From Maribacter cobaltidurans (GTDB lineage: Bacteria > Bacteroidota > Bacteroidia > Flavobacteriales > Flavobacteriaceae), in contig NZ_CP022957.1 in NCBI RefSeq assembly GCF_002269385.1, forward strand, positions 553,001 through 617,000: a stretch of 64,000 nt of DNA, given 5' to 3'. The position numbers and the translations under genes were made by a program. Positions within the stretch are counted from its first letter, which is position 1; every line of letters starts with the position of its first letter. Below the pieces are notes generated by a model. It had not been told where the DNA came from. It ran no database searches and worked only from the letters and a program-made list of their open reading frames with translations. Shown here in pieces: positions 46,265-55,230 of the stretch.

Positions 46265-47405
46265 GGCCTTTATACCTAAAATAACCGTGTCCAAAAGGAA
46301 CCAAAGAAAAATTCCCGTGCTTTTCGCGCTCTGGTTAATCCTCCTACCCATCATGGCACAGCAAGGATATCAGGCCAAGTTACCCGATATAGAGAAAAAG
46401 ACTTATTATACCATGGAAGATTTTGGCCGTGTGGATAAATTTGATATCCATATCCATATCAACACGGCACAACCCTATTTCATCCATCAAGCAATTAAAG
46501 ATCGATTCTTTTTTTTGGATATCGTCGATGATCGTCCTTTTGGACTTCCCATGGACAAACAACAGGAAGTGGCCATACAACTTTTAGAAAAATATCCAGA
46601 ACAAATGAGTTTCGCAACCACCTTCAAGGTATCCAACTGGAATCAAGATGATTGGGTGGCACAGACCATATCCCACCTCGAAAAATCCTTTGCCCAAGGA
46701 GCCATGGCTGTAAAAATTTGGAAAAACATTGGAATGGACCTTAGGGATGAACACAATGATTTTGTTATGGTTGATCACCCGCGAATCGATTCTGTACTGA
46801 CTTTTTTGACCAAGGCTAGTGTACCACTTTTGGGGCATAACGGCGAGCCAAGGGACTGTTGGTTGCCTTTAGAGGATATGACCTTTAGTCAAGGATATTA
46901 CGGCAACCATCCAGAATATCATATGTACTTGCATCCAGAATATCCTTCCTATGAAGATCAGATTAATGCTAGGGACAATATGTTGAAGAAACATCCTAAT
47001 TTGAATTTTATGGGGGCTCATCTCGGCAGCCTGGAGTGGAGTTTGGAAGAACTGGCAAAACGTTTGGATGCCTATCCCTTAATGAGGGTTGACCTTACAC
47101 GTCTACCAAACCTAAAACTACATACGTTTAATGATTGGGAAAAAACACGAAAGTTTTTTATTGACTATCAGGACCGATTGATTTATGGAACCGACACAGC
47201 CATTAACCCAACAGATAGACCGGAGGACTTGAAACAACGTATTCACCAGAAGTGGCTAGATGAATGGAAATTCTATGTTACCGACAGTCCTATTGAGCTT
47301 GAAGGTTATGGCGAATTAAGAGGGTTAAAACTTCCGGGGAAAATTATTGACAAAATTTATTTTGAAAATGCCTCAAAGCTACTGGGTTTTAATACTAAGG
47401 GATGA
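46254..47405 (+). CDS. Exported amidohydrolase (Amidohydro_2 family)
   Basis: About 383 residues; a basic start and a hydrophobic stretch (about 20-35, ending MAQQ) give a Sec signal peptide. The metal motif D64-I-H66-I-H68, VKIWKNIGM, LGHNGEPRDCW, GAHLGSLEWS and YGTDTAIN follow, parallel to the 45293 protein throughout, including HPEYHMYLHPEYPSYE. ATG 46254 overlaps the preceding gene by 11 bp; ATGs at 46239 or upstream would overlap more. The cytoplasmic/exported pair suggests the same chemistry on both sides of the membrane. Substrate unknown; a lactone or acyl-amino sugar is conceivable. Confidence 0.84.
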   Translation: MEFKAFIPKITVSKRNQRKIPVLFALWLILLPIMAQQGYQAKLPDIEKKTYYTMEDFGRVDKFDIHIHINTAQPYFIHQAIKDRFFFLDIVDDRPFGLPMDKQQEVAIQLLEKYPEQMSFATTFKVSNWNQDDWVAQTISHLEKSFAQGAMAVKIWKNIGMDLRDEHNDFVMVDHPRIDSVLTFLTKASVPLLGHNGEPRDCWLPLEDMTFSQGYYGNHPEYHMYLHPEYPSYEDQINARDNMLKKHPNLNFMGAHLGSLEWSLEELAKRLDAYPLMRVDLTRLPNLKLHTFNDWEKTRKFFIDYQDRLIYGTDTAINPTDRPEDLKQRIHQKWLDEWKFYVTDSPIELEGYGELRGLKLPGKIIDKIYFENASKLLGFNTKG

Positions 47406-47651
47406 ACCTTTACTACAACAAAAGAAGATTATGACTATTTAAGAGTTATTGCAGAATAAAGTTATGATATAGTTCTAGTTAACTATAAACAACATTAATC
47501 CTAGCCGGTTAATAGTTGTAACTTATTGAAAATTAATTTATTATTTTCAAATCTACCTAAGATTTGAACAAATCATAGGATGCCTTTAATAGAATTAGCT
47601 GTTCATGGTTGTCAGCGCTAGAATGACACTTTTAACTAAAAAACAGGTTAA

Positions 47652-49133
47652 ATGAAACACAATAAAAGAAGGAGATTTATTAAAAACACCTTATACTCTG
47701 GTCTGGGCACCTCACTAATTCCAACTCACCTCATGGCAAAGGCTCAATCTAGCATTGATGACCATACCATTGAACCGAAACTCTCGGGAAAATCTAAAAA
47801 AATTATCGTTGCAGGAGCAGGTATAAGTGGGCTTTGTTGTGCGTACGAATTGACAAAAAAAGGACATGATGTAACGGTATTGGAAGCCTCGGGCCGATCC
47901 GGCGGAGCAGTGCTCTCCGTTCATGATGGCCTTGCAGATGGGCTTTATGCCGACTTTGGGGCAGAAAACTTTACTATGCCAGGTTACAAAAATTACTGGA
48001 AATATATTGAAGAGTTCAAGCTCACCGCACTTCCATATCATCATAGGGAAGATAGGTTAGTACGAATCGATGGGGTATGGCACACAGAAAAAATGTTAGA
48101 TGAAATTCGCAAAAACAAGGTGGCCCAGTTGGGGGGTTTCAATAGAACCGAATTGAAGTTCCTTAAATCCAACCCCATAAGTAATTTACAATTACTATAT
48201 CTTGAACCCTATTTTGAAAAATTTACCGCCGAATACCAACCATTTGGCATTGGCTACGACCATCTTGAAAACGTACCACTTTCCCAAATATATGAACAGG
48301 CGGGCGCTTCAAAAGCCGCCAAGTCGTTAATGGGAGGAAATGAAACTTCCGCCCTCTATGGAATTTGGCAAGCATACATCATGCACAAACGCGGCTATGA
48401 CAACCCATTCAGACTCTTTCGTCTTCAAGGAGGTAACCAAATGATGACCAACGCGATGGCCAAACGGTTGGGAACCAGGATAAAGCTGGGGTGCCAGGTT
48501 TTGGAAATTAAAAACGACGACACCGGGGTGAAAGTGAGATATAGGGAACTTGGCGAAGTAAAGGAAATGTCGGCCGATTATCTGGCCTGCTGCCTAAGAA
48601 CGACGGCACTAAAAAAAATCCTATTTAATCCGCCACTTCCACCAGAGAAACAATATGTCGTAGAGCATCTCAAATATGACCAAACCACGCGAATCGTCTT
48701 TCAAGCTCGATCTAAATTCTGGTTAAAGGACAATATCAGCATTAATCTTTCATTTGACCATCCGGCATTGACACATATATGGCAAGTTGCCAATGAAGTA
48801 GATACAGATCGTGTTTGCTTAATGGCCAAAGCACCAGGGGGAACGAATCCGCTACGCACCTTGGATGCCTTTATGGAACTTTACCCCGGTAAACGGTCCA
48901 ATATAGATATTGAGCAGTCTTTGGTCAAGGATTGGTCAAAGGATACATATGTACACGGATGCGAGCGCCATGGATTTTCGGCTTTAGGCGAGCTATCCAA
49001 GTTTTGGCCGCACACCATGACCTCCCATGGTAGAATTCATTTTGGCGGTGCCCATACAGACAACAGAAGTTGGGGAATGGAGGCGGCCACAAACGCTGCC
49101 AATCGGGTTGCCCAGGAAATCGATAGTGCTTAA
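47652..49133 (+). CDS. FAD-dependent amine-oxidase-like oxidoreductase, Tat-exported
   Basis: Flavoprotein of 493 residues with a twin-arginine-like start (KRRRFIKNTLYSGLGTSLIP), so probably a folded periplasmic enzyme. The FAD-binding motif is IIVAGAGISGLCCAYELTKK (G55, G57, G60) followed by VTVLEASGRSGGAV, and the C-terminal RIHFGGAHTDNRSWGMEAA closes the FAD site as in monoamine oxidases. A cytochrome c gene follows after 25 bp, suggesting that electrons go to a cytochrome rather than to oxygen, making it a dehydrogenase. Amine or amino-sugar substrates are possible but unproven. Confidence 0.85.
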   Translation: MKHNKRRRFIKNTLYSGLGTSLIPTHLMAKAQSSIDDHTIEPKLSGKSKKIIVAGAGISGLCCAYELTKKGHDVTVLEASGRSGGAVLSVHDGLADGLYADFGAENFTMPGYKNYWKYIEEFKLTALPYHHREDRLVRIDGVWHTEKMLDEIRKNKVAQLGGFNRTELKFLKSNPISNLQLLYLEPYFEKFTAEYQPFGIGYDHLENVPLSQIYEQAGASKAAKSLMGGNETSALYGIWQAYIMHKRGYDNPFRLFRLQGGNQMMTNAMAKRLGTRIKLGCQVLEIKNDDTGVKVRYRELGEVKEMSADYLACCLRTTALKKILFNPPLPPEKQYVVEHLKYDQTTRIVFQARSKFWLKDNISINLSFDHPALTHIWQVANEVDTDRVCLMAKAPGGTNPLRTLDAFMELYPGKRSNIDIEQSLVKDWSKDTYVHGCERHGFSALGELSKFWPHTMTSHGRIHFGGAHTDNRSWGMEAATNAANRVAQEIDSA

Positions 49134-49158
49134 GTAGAGAATAGTTCAATACAAAATC

Positions 49159-49935
49159 ATGCGAAATATTCTATTTGTTATATTGATTTTCCCCATCTTC
49201 CTTTATTGGATGGGTCCGGTAAAAAATTTTGGATACCGAAGTATGTCGGAAGCCTTTTCCATGTTGCCGATAACTTCAGGTACCGCAAGCATCGAGGGAC
49301 AAGAAAAATCTGTGCCCCGTGTAAAATTGGACCTTGATTTGACCAATGGAAACCTTACCTGGGGTGATTTTGTCCGGTACTCCATCGAAGTTTCGGACTC
49401 TATTGACGGAGATTCTAAATATGGTGAAATACCGAACAACAAAGTGCTTCTGGAAATTGAATTTTTGCCTTCCGAAAAAGAGACTGGACCAAATGAAAAA
49501 TTAGAAGCGACCAAAAAAGAGACCGACCATGACGGGTTATCACTAATGATGGGTTCCACTTGCTTTTCCTGCCATGGAGACAAAGAGGTTATGACGGGTC
49601 CATCGTTTTCTGAAATTGCCGAAAGGTATGGGAAAAACCCTAAAAGCATACAGCTCTTAGCCGGTAGTATCTTGGCGGGCTCGGAAGGCAAATGGAGCAC
49701 TATAAAAATGCCCGCAAATCCTGGACTAACGGTTAGAGAAACCGAGAAAATTGCGGCGTTCATCCTTGCCCAAGGCAGTAGAAAATACCACTGGGTCCTA
49801 ACCGGTTTGGAGGGTACGTTCCAAATCATGGAAAAACCGACACATATCTCGGAGGGAACATATGTGCTCACAGCAAGCTATACTTCCTCCTCCTCTATGA
49901 AAGGACAGAATAGTATACCATTACAAATTCGTTAA
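49159..49935 (+). CDS. Cytochrome c with flanking beta domains
   Basis: Membrane-anchored or secreted protein of 258 residues with an N-terminal hydrophobic segment (about 3-18). It has one haem-binding C135-F-S-C138-H139 and a distal Met in KMPANPGLT, so a class I cytochrome c of about 90 residues. The flanking pieces (YSIEVSDSIDGD before, GTYVLTASYTSSSS after) parallel the C-terminal module of the PQQ-type dehydrogenase at 58752 (YRVDVSDQEDGS, CRACH, GVYRLWASYTD). Here that module stands alone behind a FAD enzyme gene, which it probably serves as electron acceptor. Confidence 0.86.
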   Translation: MRNILFVILIFPIFLYWMGPVKNFGYRSMSEAFSMLPITSGTASIEGQEKSVPRVKLDLDLTNGNLTWGDFVRYSIEVSDSIDGDSKYGEIPNNKVLLEIEFLPSEKETGPNEKLEATKKETDHDGLSLMMGSTCFSCHGDKEVMTGPSFSEIAERYGKNPKSIQLLAGSILAGSEGKWSTIKMPANPGLTVRETEKIAAFILAQGSRKYHWVLTGLEGTFQIMEKPTHISEGTYVLTASYTSSSSMKGQNSIPLQIR

Positions 49936-49968
49936 TATCGTGGTGCGGATTCATTCACAAACATATCA

Positions 49969-50670
49969 ATGACAAAATTCACCTATTACGCACTATTATT
50001 CTTACTACTCATATCTTGCGGTCATAAGCAGCTTCCCCCTCCCATGTACTATCTCTCACTAGCTGATTGGGAAGTAGATAGGTATGACGAAGGAGCTAAT
50101 CTGTACAAGGAAAATACGGGAACTTCTCCCGACCGTTTCGGTAACCCCAAAGGGGCCTTCTACTTTGACGGAACCTCGGCCAGTCTAAGCCTCGCTTTAA
50201 CCAAAAAACCCCGCCTAAATAGCCCTATTACAATTTCTTGGTGGTATAGTATTTTGAACGACCCCTTGTTCAAGGATTCCATGGATGCAGGAAACATGAT
50301 CGCTCTGGTGGATACGGTCCAAGCCATTGGACTTCAATTTGGTTTTAGAGCTCCGGGCTACCGAACCAAGGGTCTGGATATCTGGAATTGGGGAGGGGCT
50401 ACAATCCTTGAAACCCAAATACCTGAATTGAACCAGTGGCATCATTGTGTCTATGTATATGATGGTCACGAACACCAATTCTTTTTGGATGGAGAGCTTA
50501 AGGAAATGTCCGACATCAAACCTCAAAAGGGCAATCCCGATTTTTTAATGCTTGGCAACTATCCCGGGGGCTCCCAATTCTTTAAAGGTAGTTTGGACGA
50601 GATACGAATCTATGAGCAGGCGCTGACCAGAAATCAAATCTTGGCCCTTTTGAACATGAAAAAACACTGA
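49969..50670 (+). CDS. LamG/concanavalin-like domain lipoprotein
   Basis: Lipoprotein of 233 residues (lipobox LLISC, Cys near 17) containing one LamG-type jelly roll: FDGTSASLSLAL, ITISWWYSI, IPELNQWHHCVYVYDGHEHQFFLDGEL and the closing GSLDEIRIYEQALTRNQI. Such domains bind or cleave glycans, but no catalytic residues are evident, so a binding role is likely. It lies 33 bp after the cytochrome c gene in what looks like one operon from 47652. Confidence 0.83.
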   Translation: MTKFTYYALLFLLLISCGHKQLPPPMYYLSLADWEVDRYDEGANLYKENTGTSPDRFGNPKGAFYFDGTSASLSLALTKKPRLNSPITISWWYSILNDPLFKDSMDAGNMIALVDTVQAIGLQFGFRAPGYRTKGLDIWNWGGATILETQIPELNQWHHCVYVYDGHEHQFFLDGELKEMSDIKPQKGNPDFLMLGNYPGGSQFFKGSLDEIRIYEQALTRNQILALLNMKKH

Positions 50671-50928
50671 ACCTGAAAGAGGGTTCAATAGGTGAAGTTG
50701 TGTATCTTAGTAACAGAATCAGATTTAAGGACTTTTTCGTTGCGAAAAAATTCTAATAATTAATATTTACCCTAAATTATATTTCAACAACTTTCTATAT
50801 TTATAAATATTCTTTCTTAACATTTCGTAATTACTATTTAGAAAGTATATGAAATATTAATATATTTGATTTAAAGGCACCACACATTGTTTTTCAAAAT
50901 AGGCTTGGTCCGCTATATCCAATAAATT

Positions 50929-52470
50929 ATGAAACGCAGGTCATTTATGGTAACCGGAGGGCTTACAGCGCTGTTAGCAGGGATTAACTTAGGACGTGCT
51001 TCCTCCAATAAAGTTCCCAAACATGGCGTCCCATATAAAGATTTCGGCCCTCCCCCTCCGATTAAAAATCGTCTATACCAAGGTCCATTTATAAATTACG
51101 GTCCAGCGGCCAACGTTCCAGGAAGCGATGTTGTAATGACGACAACACCATCAACTGTCCCTGTAAGGAATTTTGGGATGGGCATGGTTACCTATATCTG
51201 CGACGAGGTAGGACCGCCCAAACCGAAATATGGGAGTCTTCGAAGGGCTATAGAAAAACTGGCGAAATGGGAACTTGGGGACGTTTTGTACCTAAGGGTA
51301 GATTGGAGGGACATTCAGAAGGAACCGGGAAAATTGGAATTTCCCGAACATTGGAATCTTACTTTTGAAATGGCAAAAAAATATGGGAAGCGAGTTGCTT
51401 TTCGCGTCCAATTGATGAGTCCAGTTATTGAGCCTCAATCCCTGCCAGATTTCCTAAACGATAAAGTGCCCATGGTGAAATTGGGAACTACCGATGAAAT
51501 AGGAATTAAAGGAAAGGTACACTATGCCCCGAGGTACGACCATCCGGAATTTATGAAGGCCTTTAAGGAAATGGACAATCTTCTTGCCAAAAAATATAAT
51601 GGGCATGAGCTTGTGGAATATGTGGACACTTGTATGTATGGATTCTGGGGAGAGGGACATACATGGCCCTTTGAAGGCTCACCACTTCCAGATTACTACA
51701 CGGCACGCGATACCTTTGTTGAAATTTTTGAACATCAGGCAGCTAATTGGTCCAAAACTCCCTTGACCACCAATACCCAACCCGACTATAATCATGTAGG
51801 CAATGCCGAAGTCCTGGAAAAGACCATTAGATCATATAACTGGCTTAGAACGGACACCATTTTCATAGAGAACGAACAGATCGATGTTTTGAGCAATAGG
51901 CCCCCGTGGATCGGCGCCACAATTGAGCAGGGCATCACAAAGGGCAATACAGGAGATCTAAGGGTCGTGGACGGCTTAATGAGAAATGAAAACATCATCG
52001 CCCATGTCAAGGATGTAGGGCCCAATTACTTTTCACTTTGGAACTGGCATGACATTTCATTGGAAAATCTAATGAGTTATCATGACAAATACCCAAAGGC
52101 ACTTAACAATTTAGCTATAACTATTGGTTACCGTGTGCGCCCTTCTTGGATCTGGTCCTTTGAAAAAGAGGGGTATCCTGGTCTGGTCTTGGGATTGGTC
52201 AACGACGGTATATCGGGTGTACCAGGTTCACTGCGAATACACGTACGGGATACCGCAAATACATTCGAAGTCTCCGGTAGCTTGGATCCTGGGTATCCTT
52301 TACCAGGAAAAGTACGCCAGGCTGTGATTATGCTTCCAAAGGATACCCAATGGGAAGGCCTTAGGCTTTCTGCCGTTATAGAAATCAAGGGGGTAAGGCG
52401 TCCCGTTACTTGGGCATGCGCTCAAGAACTTGAAGATGACGGCACGCTAATTTTAAAGAGAAATCTATAA
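50929..52470 (+). CDS. Exported TIM-barrel-like protein, putative glycoside hydrolase
   Basis: Protein of 513 residues with a twin-arginine-like start (KRRSFMVTGGLTALLAG). The middle resembles a beta-galactosidase-like (GH42/DUF4832-type) barrel: FGMGMVTYICDE near the start, DVLYLRVDWRDIQKEPGKL, KRVAFRVQLMSP, and MYGFWGEGH where the Glu could be catalytic, then YFSLWNWHD. The last 120 residues form a beta-sandwich (SWIWSFEKEGYPGLVLGLVN). I do not recognise a named family with certainty, and catalysis is unproven. A gap of 258 bp with no gene precedes it. The EamA transporter gene follows after 10 bp. Confidence 0.7.
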   Translation: MKRRSFMVTGGLTALLAGINLGRASSNKVPKHGVPYKDFGPPPPIKNRLYQGPFINYGPAANVPGSDVVMTTTPSTVPVRNFGMGMVTYICDEVGPPKPKYGSLRRAIEKLAKWELGDVLYLRVDWRDIQKEPGKLEFPEHWNLTFEMAKKYGKRVAFRVQLMSPVIEPQSLPDFLNDKVPMVKLGTTDEIGIKGKVHYAPRYDHPEFMKAFKEMDNLLAKKYNGHELVEYVDTCMYGFWGEGHTWPFEGSPLPDYYTARDTFVEIFEHQAANWSKTPLTTNTQPDYNHVGNAEVLEKTIRSYNWLRTDTIFIENEQIDVLSNRPPWIGATIEQGITKGNTGDLRVVDGLMRNENIIAHVKDVGPNYFSLWNWHDISLENLMSYHDKYPKALNNLAITIGYRVRPSWIWSFEKEGYPGLVLGLVNDGISGVPGSLRIHVRDTANTFEVSGSLDPGYPLPGKVRQAVIMLPKDTQWEGLRLSAVIEIKGVRRPVTWACAQELEDDGTLILKRNL

Positions 52471-52480
52471 TTCCTGACAT

Positions 52481-53386
52481 ATGAAATCAAAACTATGGTT
52501 GATTTTTGCAATAATAACAACAGTTTTTTGGGGCATTTGGGGTGCTTTTACAGGGCTGCCGACCGAAAATGGTTTTCCGGAAACCCTGGTGTATTGCGTG
52601 TGGGCGATAACGATGATTCCACCAGCAATCATTGCCTTAAAATTAGTGCACTGGAAATTAGATCGGGATAAAAAATCGATTTTATACGGTTGCCTTATAG
52701 GTTTACTAGGAGCAGGCGGACAAATGGTATTGTTTCATGCTGTTACCGAAGGTCCAAGCTATTTGATATTTCCTATTATATCACTATCTCCTATGGTAAC
52801 AATAATCCTTTCTTATACCTTCTTAAAGGAACGAACAGGTATTTTAGGAACCATAGGTATCATATTAGCCCTATTGGCACTCCCATTATTTGACTATTCA
52901 GGCGGAAGTGAAACGACAGACTACGGGTATTTATGGTTTATCCTTGCAGTGATTGTTTTACTGGCTTGGGGCCTACAGGCCTACTTTATGAAGTTTGCAA
53001 ATGAATCTATGAATGCTGAAAGCATATTTTTTTACATGACGGTAACAGGTTTGGCCCTAATTCCTATTGCCCTTTTTATTACAGATTTTTCGAAGGCTAT
53101 CAATTACGGCGCTGATGGTCCTCTATTAGCTGCCGGAATTCAAATTTTAAATTCTATTGGAGCACTTTGCTTGGTTTATGCCTTTCGTTATGGTAAAGCC
53201 ATGGTGGTCTCCCCTATGACCAACGCTGGGGCGCCCTTGATTACCGCAGTAATTTCGATGATTGTATTAGGTTTTGTACCAGGTACTTTTAAGATTATAG
53301 GAATTATTTTAGCAGTCTTGGCTGCCTTTTTTCTGGCTTTTGATCCAGGAGATACAGAAACACAACAAAAGAATACTTCCAAATAA
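52481..53386 (+). CDS. EamA/DMT family transporter
   Basis: Inner-membrane transporter of 301 residues with ten hydrophobic segments in two five-helix halves (WLIFAIITTVFWGIWGAFTG at the start; TGILGTIGIILALLALPLF; MVVSPMTNAGAPLITAVIS near the end). DMT-family members move sugars, amino acids or metabolites. Directly after the putative hydrolase gene, it may import the product of the exported oxidative enzymes. Direction and substrate are inference. Confidence 0.88.
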   Translation: MKSKLWLIFAIITTVFWGIWGAFTGLPTENGFPETLVYCVWAITMIPPAIIALKLVHWKLDRDKKSILYGCLIGLLGAGGQMVLFHAVTEGPSYLIFPIISLSPMVTIILSYTFLKERTGILGTIGIILALLALPLFDYSGGSETTDYGYLWFILAVIVLLAWGLQAYFMKFANESMNAESIFFYMTVTGLALIPIALFITDFSKAINYGADGPLLAAGIQILNSIGALCLVYAFRYGKAMVVSPMTNAGAPLITAVISMIVLGFVPGTFKIIGIILAVLAAFFLAFDPGDTETQQKNTSK

Positions 53387-53410
53387 GCTTACCTTAAATA
53401 GCGCTCTTTC

Positions 53411-54100
53411 CTAATCGGGCATTACATCAATCGATGTTAGGCTTACTTTTTTGAACTCCACTTCAGCACCTTCTGCCTGCAAGGCGATTTGCCCCTTACT
53501 GGTTGTTGCATTATACCCATAATTTACCAAATCACCATTGACCCATACCTTTATCTCATCCCCCACACAGGCTACTACCATGGTGTTCCATTCCCCAAGC
53601 GGTTTTTCCGAACTATCGGTAAGGTTTAGGATTCTTCTTTGCTTATCTTCAGTACTACCCCATTCGTCCTTTGGACCTCTGCGCTCTTCCATACGGTCAA
53701 CTTGGATATCTTCGGCAATAACCCAAAAATCACCAGCATCCCCGTGTTGCATTTGCACCTCTATCGATTTAGGAAACATTTGATACAACGCCCTCAGTTT
53801 GGAAGCATGGACCAAAACACCACAGTTCCCGGGCTTCCCAGGGAATCGATATTCTATCAAAAGCTTGTAATCACTGTAGCTTTTATCGGTGATAAGATGG
53901 CCTCTTGGCTCACCCAGACTAACCAACATTCCGTTTCGAACAACAAATGGGTTCGTGCTATCGGGAATGGTATCCATTTGAGGCACATCGATATGCCAAC
54001 CACTTAAATCCTTCCCATTAAAAAGGTTGATTTCCTTTTCTTCTTTTTGGCAAGAAGTTATCAATGTAATAACGAATAAGAACCCTAGTATAAATTTCAT
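53411..54100 (-). CDS. DUF1080 (3-keto-disaccharide hydrolase-like) lipoprotein
   Basis: Jelly-roll protein of 229 residues with a lipoprotein signal (ITSC near residue 17). The family signature NLFNGKDLSGWHID follows at once, with NGMLVSLGEPRGHLITDKSYSDYKLLIEYRF, GNCGVLVHA, SIEVQMQHGDAGDFW and VACVGDEIKVWVNGDLV. DUF1080 proteins have been linked to cleavage of glycosides oxidised at C3 (3-keto-glycosides), working with Gfo/Idh dehydrogenases and exported isomerases. Both partner types occur in this window. It is convergent with the EamA gene. Confidence 0.87.
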   Translation of the reverse strand: MKFILGFLFVITLITSCQKEEKEINLFNGKDLSGWHIDVPQMDTIPDSTNPFVVRNGMLVSLGEPRGHLITDKSYSDYKLLIEYRFPGKPGNCGVLVHASKLRALYQMFPKSIEVQMQHGDAGDFWVIAEDIQVDRMEERRGPKDEWGSTEDKQRRILNLTDSSEKPLGEWNTMVVACVGDEIKVWVNGDLVNYGYNATTSKGQIALQAEGAEVEFKKVSLTSIDVMPD

Positions 54101-54312
54101 AATATCTTTTTATTTTAATTAATGATTCTCTTTCACATTTGCAACCATAATTATTTACACTTTGGATTTTGTATAGCTTCCTTGAAAAAGAAATGAATCA
54201 CTATAAACCGATCTAATGCTAATACTGAGTCAATTTATAAAGAACTTTAATTATAAAAACTTCCATTACTGCAATTATCAAATCAGACCGTGCCATTTAA
54301 ATCGGCAAACTA

Positions 54313-55230
54313 TCAATTCTTATTGATCTCAACCAGTGGCAACAAACTCTGCACATCCTTTATACGCAACATTCCTAAGTCCTCATTCATGCAATTAGCT
54401 GCACCGCATGCGACTCCGTAAGTGGCAACTTGATTTATCGGCATATTATTAAATGTAGCAAAGGCTATTCCCGCCGTGAGGCAATCACCACTGCCAACAG
54501 TACTTTTAACATCTTCTACTTTTACATTGGCGTGAACATACTGATCATGTAAATAAAGAAATAAACCTTCTTTCCCTTTGGTAATGGCGAGCATCGGAAC
54601 ATTCTTTTTTAAGTATTTCCTAATCTCCAAGTGATTCTCAACGCCAAAGTTACTGACCGCTTCTTGCTCATTAATATGTAAGCCGTAAAATTTAACTTTT
54701 AAGGCGTTCTCCAATTGCACCCCTGAGCAATCTAAAATGGCCTTTTTATTTTCTTTATTACAAATTTTTAGCAATTGTGCATATGCATCATCCGGGGCTC
54801 CAGAGGGCCATGAGCCGGAGAGACAAACCAAAGTACAATGGCTTAATGCTTTCCGAAACTGCACTTGAAATAAATCCCAATCTTTGTTGGACATTTTGGG
54901 ACCAGGTTCCAACAATTCCGTATTGTTCAAATCATTATCCAATTCAGAACGAAAGGTGTAGCATTTTCGGGTGCTGCCTCTAAGTTGTGGCCCTCCGATT
55001 TCTATTCCTCTAAGAGGATACGTCTTCTTAATCCAATGTCCATTTGGACCAGCCCAATTCCCCAATAGAGAAACTGGAACGCCCAACTCTTTTAAAGCCA
55101 TTGCTACATGGATGCCTTTTCCGCCAGGAAATTCCTCAAGCTCAATGATTCGATTTACCTGACCTATCTTAAAAGAATCCAGCCATGCATATGTATCTAT
55201 TGAGGGATTAGGGCATACCGTAAGAACCAT
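54313..55230 (-). CDS. 1-phosphofructokinase/tagatose-6-phosphate kinase-like PfkB kinase
   Basis: Cytoplasmic sugar-phosphate kinase of 305 residues. The start VLTVCPNPSIDTYAWLDSF, EFPGGKGIHVAMALKELG and the PfkB-2 signature VKSTVGSGDCLTAGIAFA (catalytic Asp) place it with LacC/FruK enzymes, which phosphorylate a phosphosugar. Tagatose-6-phosphate is the fitting substrate: AgaS would supply it and the KbaY-like aldolase would use the product. It is 14 kb from those genes and alone on the minus strand. Fructose-1-phosphate remains an alternative. Confidence 0.87.
   Translation of the reverse strand: MVLTVCPNPSIDTYAWLDSFKIGQVNRIIELEEFPGGKGIHVAMALKELGVPVSLLGNWAGPNGHWIKKTYPLRGIEIGGPQLRGSTRKCYTFRSELDNDLNNTELLEPGPKMSNKDWDLFQVQFRKALSHCTLVCLSGSWPSGAPDDAYAQLLKICNKENKKAILDCSGVQLENALKVKFYGLHINEQEAVSNFGVENHLEIRKYLKKNVPMLAITKGKEGLFLYLHDQYVHANVKVEDVKSTVGSGDCLTAGIAFATFNNMPINQVATYGVACGAANCMNEDLGMLRIKDVQSLLPLVEINKN

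Noticed and set aside
49203..49871. A 222-codon frame on the minus strand
   Set aside because: Antisense to the cytochrome c gene, whose haem motif and spacing are clear; the mirror frame has no recognisable domain.
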